From CAZNPH01 sp964574985 (GTDB lineage: Bacteria > Bacteroidota > Bacteroidia > Bacteroidales > SM23-62), in assembly GCA_964574985.1 (NCBI GenBank), contig CAZNPH010000023.1:1-64000 (forward strand): a stretch of DNA of 64,000 bases. The letters are read 5' to 3'. The translations under genes and the position numbers were made by a program. Below, piece by piece: positions 60,848-64,000 of this stretch (positions are counted from its first letter, which is position 1; the number at the start of each line of letters is the position of its first letter). Under the pieces are notes generated by a model. That model worked only from the letters and a program-made list of their open reading frames with translations. It did no database searches and was not told where the DNA came from.

Positions 60848-61540
60848 ATGAAAAAATTCATTGTACCGTTTTTCATGGCAGGTTTTATTGCAATCATTGC
60901 CATATCATGTCAACAAGATCCCAAGGAGCGGAACCTCGACATGAGAACCGAGCTGGATAGCGCCAGCTATGCCCTGGGACAATTATACGCTGAGAACCTG
61001 GCATTGTATCCGATCCAGCGGGTGAACATGTATCTGCTCGCCGAAGGATTCCAGGATGTAATCAATCAAAATGAAACGGCTTTTGAAAGCAGTGTGGCAA
61101 ACGAGATCGTATCCGGGTACCTTCGGGAACTCAGTCAAAAGGAAGGTGAGAAATATCTCCAGGAGGCCCGGGAATTCCTTGATGAAAATGCCGAAAGAGA
61201 GGAAGTAAAAACAACCGAAAGCGGCATGCAGTATGAAGTGCTTGAATCAGGCAGCGGCCCCAGCCCTGACCAGACCGATACGGTGGTGGTACATTACACG
61301 GGAACCCTTCTGGATGGTACTGTTTTCGACAGTTCGGTCGAAAGGGGAACACCCGCAGAATTTCCGCTTAATTCTGTCATCCGGGGATGGACCGAGGCGC
61401 TGCAGATGATGAATGTCGGATCCAGATGGAAGATATATTTGCCGCCGCATCTGGGGTACGGCGACCGCCCAGTGCCGGGAACCGATATCAAACCCAATAT
61501 GGCTCTGATCTTTGAAATCGAGCTTTTGGACATCAAATAG
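60848..61540 (+). CDS. FKBP-type peptidyl-prolyl isomerase, lipoprotein
   Basis: The start is set at ATG 60848 because MKKFIVPFFMAGFIAIIAISC is a lipoprotein signal (Cys21); a longer frame starting at 60626 would overlap MnmD. Residues about 30-125 are an FKBP_N dimerisation-type helical domain (LDSASYALGQLYAENL). Residues about 145-230 are the FKBP domain with VVVHYTGTLLDGTVFDSS, VIRGWTEALQMM, LPPHLGYGDR and ALIFEIELLDI. It accelerates proline isomerisation during folding of exported proteins. Normal length. Confidence 0.92.
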   Translation: MKKFIVPFFMAGFIAIIAISCQQDPKERNLDMRTELDSASYALGQLYAENLALYPIQRVNMYLLAEGFQDVINQNETAFESSVANEIVSGYLRELSQKEGEKYLQEAREFLDENAEREEVKTTESGMQYEVLESGSGPSPDQTDTVVVHYTGTLLDGTVFDSSVERGTPAEFPLNSVIRGWTEALQMMNVGSRWKIYLPPHLGYGDRPVPGTDIKPNMALIFEIELLDIK

Positions 61541-61549
61541 TTTGCAGCC

Positions 61550-61930
61550 ATGAGTTTTGAAATAACGGGAAAACTAATCGAAAAATACGATGTGAACCAG
61601 ATCAGCGAATCTTTCCGCAAGCGCGAGTTTGTGGTGGAAAAGACTGAGAACCGTGGAGATATGGAATTTATCGATTACGTCCGCTTTCAATTGACGCAGG
61701 ACCGTTGTTCATTACTGGATAATTTTGAATTGAATGACCTGATCAGGGTTGTATTCAACATCAGGGGCAGGAAATGGGAAAGAGACGGGAAGATCAATTA
61801 TTTTACCAACCTGGAAGCATGGAGGATTGAAAAACTGGATGATGAAGCCCAGCAACAGGAAGAGCCTCCTCCCTTCGCGGAAGAAGACTCCCCTCCTGAA
61901 AAAGATGAACTCGACGATCTTCCCTTCTGA
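61550..61930 (+). CDS. DUF3127 protein with SSB-like acidic tail
   Basis: 126 residues. The DUF3127 OB-fold-like core (MSFEITGKLIEKY, RKREFVVEKTE, FIDYVRFQLTQDRC, NYFTNLEAWRIEKL) occupies residues 1-100. The remainder is Gln/Glu/Pro-rich, ending ELDDLPF, very like the conserved tip of bacterial single-stranded DNA-binding proteins. A DNA- or RNA-binding function using such a tip to recruit partners is a plausible reading; the family is uncharacterised. 9 bp after the FKBP stop, so they may share a transcript. Confidence 0.88.
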   Translation: MSFEITGKLIEKYDVNQISESFRKREFVVEKTENRGDMEFIDYVRFQLTQDRCSLLDNFELNDLIRVVFNIRGRKWERDGKINYFTNLEAWRIEKLDDEAQQQEEPPPFAEEDSPPEKDELDDLPF

Positions 61931-61949
61931 ACTCATTGTCTGATCCGGC

Positions 61950-62025
61950 CCCATGCCTGTCTCACTCCATGCCTGCTCCGGCTCTATGCCTGTTCTGTCT
62001 GGCTCTGTGCCTGCTCTCCGGGATG
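61950..62025. repeat. Degenerate short tandem repeat
   Basis: Repeated imperfect units built on CTC-C-ATGCCTG-CT (ATGCCTG or GTGCCTG five times in about 75 bases) in the gap between convergent genes. Probably slippage-prone low-complexity DNA; no hairpin or gene is evident. Confidence 0.5.
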
Positions 62026-62078
62026 ATCCTGTAATCCTGACTCTGGTTGCCCAGCCCTGTTCAAACAAGGACAACCGA

Positions 62079-62936
62079 TCAGGCAATATACAGTTTTGAG
62101 GAAAAAACATCCGGTGAGTCTTTCATTTCCCTTGCCGGATTATAAGGGACGGTAAACTCGAATGTTGATCCTCTGAAAATATTGGATTCTACCCAAATCT
62201 TACCACCCAGAAGTTCCAAAATGCCTTTACACAATGGCAAACCCAGTCCGATCCCCAACTCCTTCACATCATTCGAATTTTCTATCTTTTCAAAGCATTC
62301 AAAGATCGTTCTTGACTTCTCCAGCAAAACGCCTCTGCCACTGTCCTTGACGAAAAAATGAAGGAAATTGTCGCTTTCAAGTGCATAACCGAATTCGATG
62401 ACTCCTTTTTCGGTAAATTTAAATGCATTATTCAGCAGTTGATGCAATATTTGTTTTAACCTGTATGTGTCGGTTATAATGGCCAGATTATCATCCTCGA
62501 AATGATTGTTCAACAAGAGGGCAATATTTTGCTTGTTGTGTCTGTGCTTCTCATTGTTGAAAAAATGATAGGTATCCACCATGATCCGGCTCACATAACA
62601 GGCTTCCTGATTGATCTTCATCTGTCCTGTTTCGAGAAGAGACATATCCACCATCCCCTCGAACATTTGTAAAAGTTTTTCCGTACTGTCCGTAATGAGA
62701 TCCAGATACTCCTCCCGCTTTTCATAAGGAAGATTGGGATCGTTCAGCAAATTGGTAAATCCGATAATGGCATTCATGGGGGTTCTCACCTGGTGCGAGA
62801 TGTTGGAAAGAAACCTGGTCTTCAGCTTTTCCGATATCTTTATCTTGTTGTCCAGAAATTCTTCCACCTGCTGGATCCTGCGCCTGAGCTCCCTGTTCTC
62901 AGTCAAAAGTTCCTTATGTTCCTGATTACGCTTCAT
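62079..62936 (-). CDS. Histidine kinase without sensor domain
   Basis: 285 residues. A charged N-terminal coiled coil (residues 1-40) leads into HisKA with H-box NISHQVRTPMNAI (His48), then the ATPase domain with the N-box LLNNAFKF, G1 KDSGRGV, F-box FECFEKI and G2 GIGLGLPLCKG. There is no membrane or PAS/sensor part, so it is cytoplasmic and probably receives its signal through a partner. It is 33 bp downstream of the TPR membrane protein. No response regulator is adjacent in the window. Confidence 0.9.
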   Translation of the reverse strand: MKRNQEHKELLTENRELRRRIQQVEEFLDNKIKISEKLKTRFLSNISHQVRTPMNAIIGFTNLLNDPNLPYEKREEYLDLITDSTEKLLQMFEGMVDMSLLETGQMKINQEACYVSRIMVDTYHFFNNEKHRHNKQNIALLLNNHFEDDNLAIITDTYRLKQILHQLLNNAFKFTEKGVIEFGYALESDNFLHFFVKDSGRGVLLEKSRTIFECFEKIENSNDVKELGIGLGLPLCKGILELLGGKIWVESNIFRGSTFEFTVPYNPAREMKDSPDVFSSKLYIA

Positions 62937-62969
62937 AACCCAATGCCGTTCCGTTAAATTCTGAAAAAG

Positions 62970-63707
62970 TTAATTCATTTTTTTAATGATCTCCCTGGCC
63001 TGTTCTTTATAGTAACTGTCGCTTTCAGCGATACCGGCAAACTGTCCCCTGGCCTTTTCAGTTTCATCCTTCATAAGGTAACAAAAGCCCAGATACCATT
63101 CTGCCTGTTCGATATACAGGTTGTCATTGTGTTCGATGATTTCATTGAAGGATTTGGAGGCATCGACATATTCCCTGATCTCAAGATATGAAATGCCGGA
63201 ATACAGTTTTGAGCCCATATCTTCTTCCCGCCTTTTCAGAACTTCTTCAAAAAGTACCACCGCGGTCTCAAAGTCCTTCTCCTGGTACTTCTGTAACGCA
63301 CGTGACAACATTTTATCCGCTTCGGTATCGCCTGACCTTTTTATCATGGTAACTTCATAGGGTTCATAATATTTTTCGAAAATCTCCTCGGTGCTCATGC
63401 TCTGGTTCCTGAAAAACAGAAATCCAAACGCAATGAGCAATGCGACAGAAGCAACAGCAGTGTAGGTCCAAACTTTTTTACGCAAAACTGAAGAACCGCT
63501 GTGCGGAATCTGATCCAGCTTATCATGAATTGAATTGAGCTGTGACCTGAGTTCCAGCACATCCTTTTCCCCTATGGCCTCATCGAGTTCCTGATCGAAC
63601 CCGAATTCGTCTTCTGACCCGGCATGTTTCTTCTTATCCATGTCTTCGTGTTCGTGTTCGCGGAAGAGGTCAAAAAGACTGCTTTGTTCATACATTTGAT
63701 TTTCCAT
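62970..63707 (-). CDS. Single-pass membrane TPR protein
   Basis: 245 residues. The N-terminal about 85 residues are acidic and helical (GEKDVLELRSQLNSIHDKL). One membrane segment, VWTYTAVASVALLIAFGFLFF (given by its ends V84-F104), follows. The remaining residues form TPR-like helical pairs (ALQKYQEKDFETAVVLFEEVL, SKLYSGISYLEIREYVDAS, AEWYLGFCYLMKDETEKAR). A protein-protein interaction role is inferred. It is upstream of, and probably co-transcribed with, the histidine kinase. Confidence 0.8.
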   Translation of the reverse strand: MENQMYEQSSLFDLFREHEHEDMDKKKHAGSEDEFGFDQELDEAIGEKDVLELRSQLNSIHDKLDQIPHSGSSVLRKKVWTYTAVASVALLIAFGFLFFRNQSMSTEEIFEKYYEPYEVTMIKRSGDTEADKMLSRALQKYQEKDFETAVVLFEEVLKRREEDMGSKLYSGISYLEIREYVDASKSFNEIIEHNDNLYIEQAEWYLGFCYLMKDETEKARGQFAGIAESDSYYKEQAREIIKKMN

Positions 63708-64000
63708 AATTCTATACGTTTAATTTGATTTTTCTGTGATAATTAATTATTGACATATTAATTGTACTATATATGTACATAGTTACATACATCAAGCAAC
63801 TCAAGTTTTGCCTTAACCAATAACATGTTAATTTACAACCCATTACAGCCTATTTGGGCGTAACAGACCTTTCAGATTTCTCAGAAAGGATTTTACATAA
63901 AATCCGCATTTATTCCTTTTGCACCGCCCACATCAGGGCGAAACATCACCACGAAAAAACAATAAAACCTAGATGATACGACTATTCCGGATCTTCGATG
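63708..64000. other. AT-rich intergenic region with a 17-bp dyad and possible start of a plus-strand gene
   Basis: A perfect dyad TGTAC-7-GTACA lies at 63764-63780 and could be a regulator site upstream of the TPR/kinase operon. The rest of the region has no convincing gene. At 63973 an ATG starts a frame that is open to the window edge (nine codons only), too short to judge. Confidence 0.4.

Noticed and set aside
1..64000. CRISPR array, tRNA or rRNA genes
   Set aside because: No regular direct repeats with spacers and no tRNA or rRNA pattern was recognised by eye.

Overview
The window is chromosomal DNA from a member of the Bacteroidota. A marine or sediment Bacteroidales/Marinilabiliales-type bacterium is the best guess, by inference only. 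The supporting signs are many S1 sulfatases with lipoprotein or Sec signals, a type IX secretion (T9SS) C-terminal sorting domain on one glycosidase, DUF3127, TANNTTTG-like promoter boxes, and several Tat-exported sugar enzymes. No rRNA, tRNA or CRISPR array was recognised.

Layout. (1) 0-5.3 kb, visibly AT-richer: a defence module on the minus strand made of an XRE regulator, a PLD-SNF2 helicase and an Eco57I-like DNA methyltransferase that stops soon after SAM motif I. (2) 5.7-53.5 kb, GC-richer: a very large sulfated-glycan degradation locus. It holds eleven apparently intact S1 sulfatases, two sulfatase pseudogenes, glycosidases or (alpha/alpha)6-barrel proteins of GH5, GH63, GH65, GH78, GH95-like, GH106 and two unassigned types, a FGGY sugar kinase, and a set of sugar-transforming enzymes carrying export signals (FAD oxidoreductase, Gfo/Idh/MocA dehydrogenase, DUF1080, enolase-superfamily dehydratase, RraA-like aldolase, DoxX-TIM fusion). 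Nearly everything from 53.5 down to 22.6 kb is on the minus strand with short gaps. A HEPN-MNT toxin-antitoxin pair sits inside the locus at 22 kb. Two 87-bp copies of a multi-hairpin repeat, in opposite orientation, bracket 5.7-21.9 kb. (3) 53.5-64 kb: mostly housekeeping-type genes (TtcA-like tRNA thiolase, MnmD, FKBP isomerase, DUF3127 protein, a histidine kinase, a TPR membrane protein), plus a tyrosine recombinase with degenerate catalytic residues, a porin and a methyltransferase-fold/PQQ-propeller lipoprotein.

How the genes may work together (inference): surface and periplasmic sulfatases remove sulfate esters; the two alpha-L-rhamnosidase families (GH78, GH106) with GH95-like, GH65, GH63 and GH5 enzymes take the glycan apart. 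This points to a sulfated, deoxyhexose-rich polysaccharide or glycoconjugate, but no polysaccharide lyase is present to make it clearly ulvan. The exported oxidoreductases, DUF1080 protein, enolase-family dehydratase and RraA-like aldolase suggest that part of the sugar chemistry occurs outside the cytoplasm. SusC/SusD, a sulfatase-maturing enzyme and a dedicated regulator are all missing from the window, so the locus depends on genes elsewhere.
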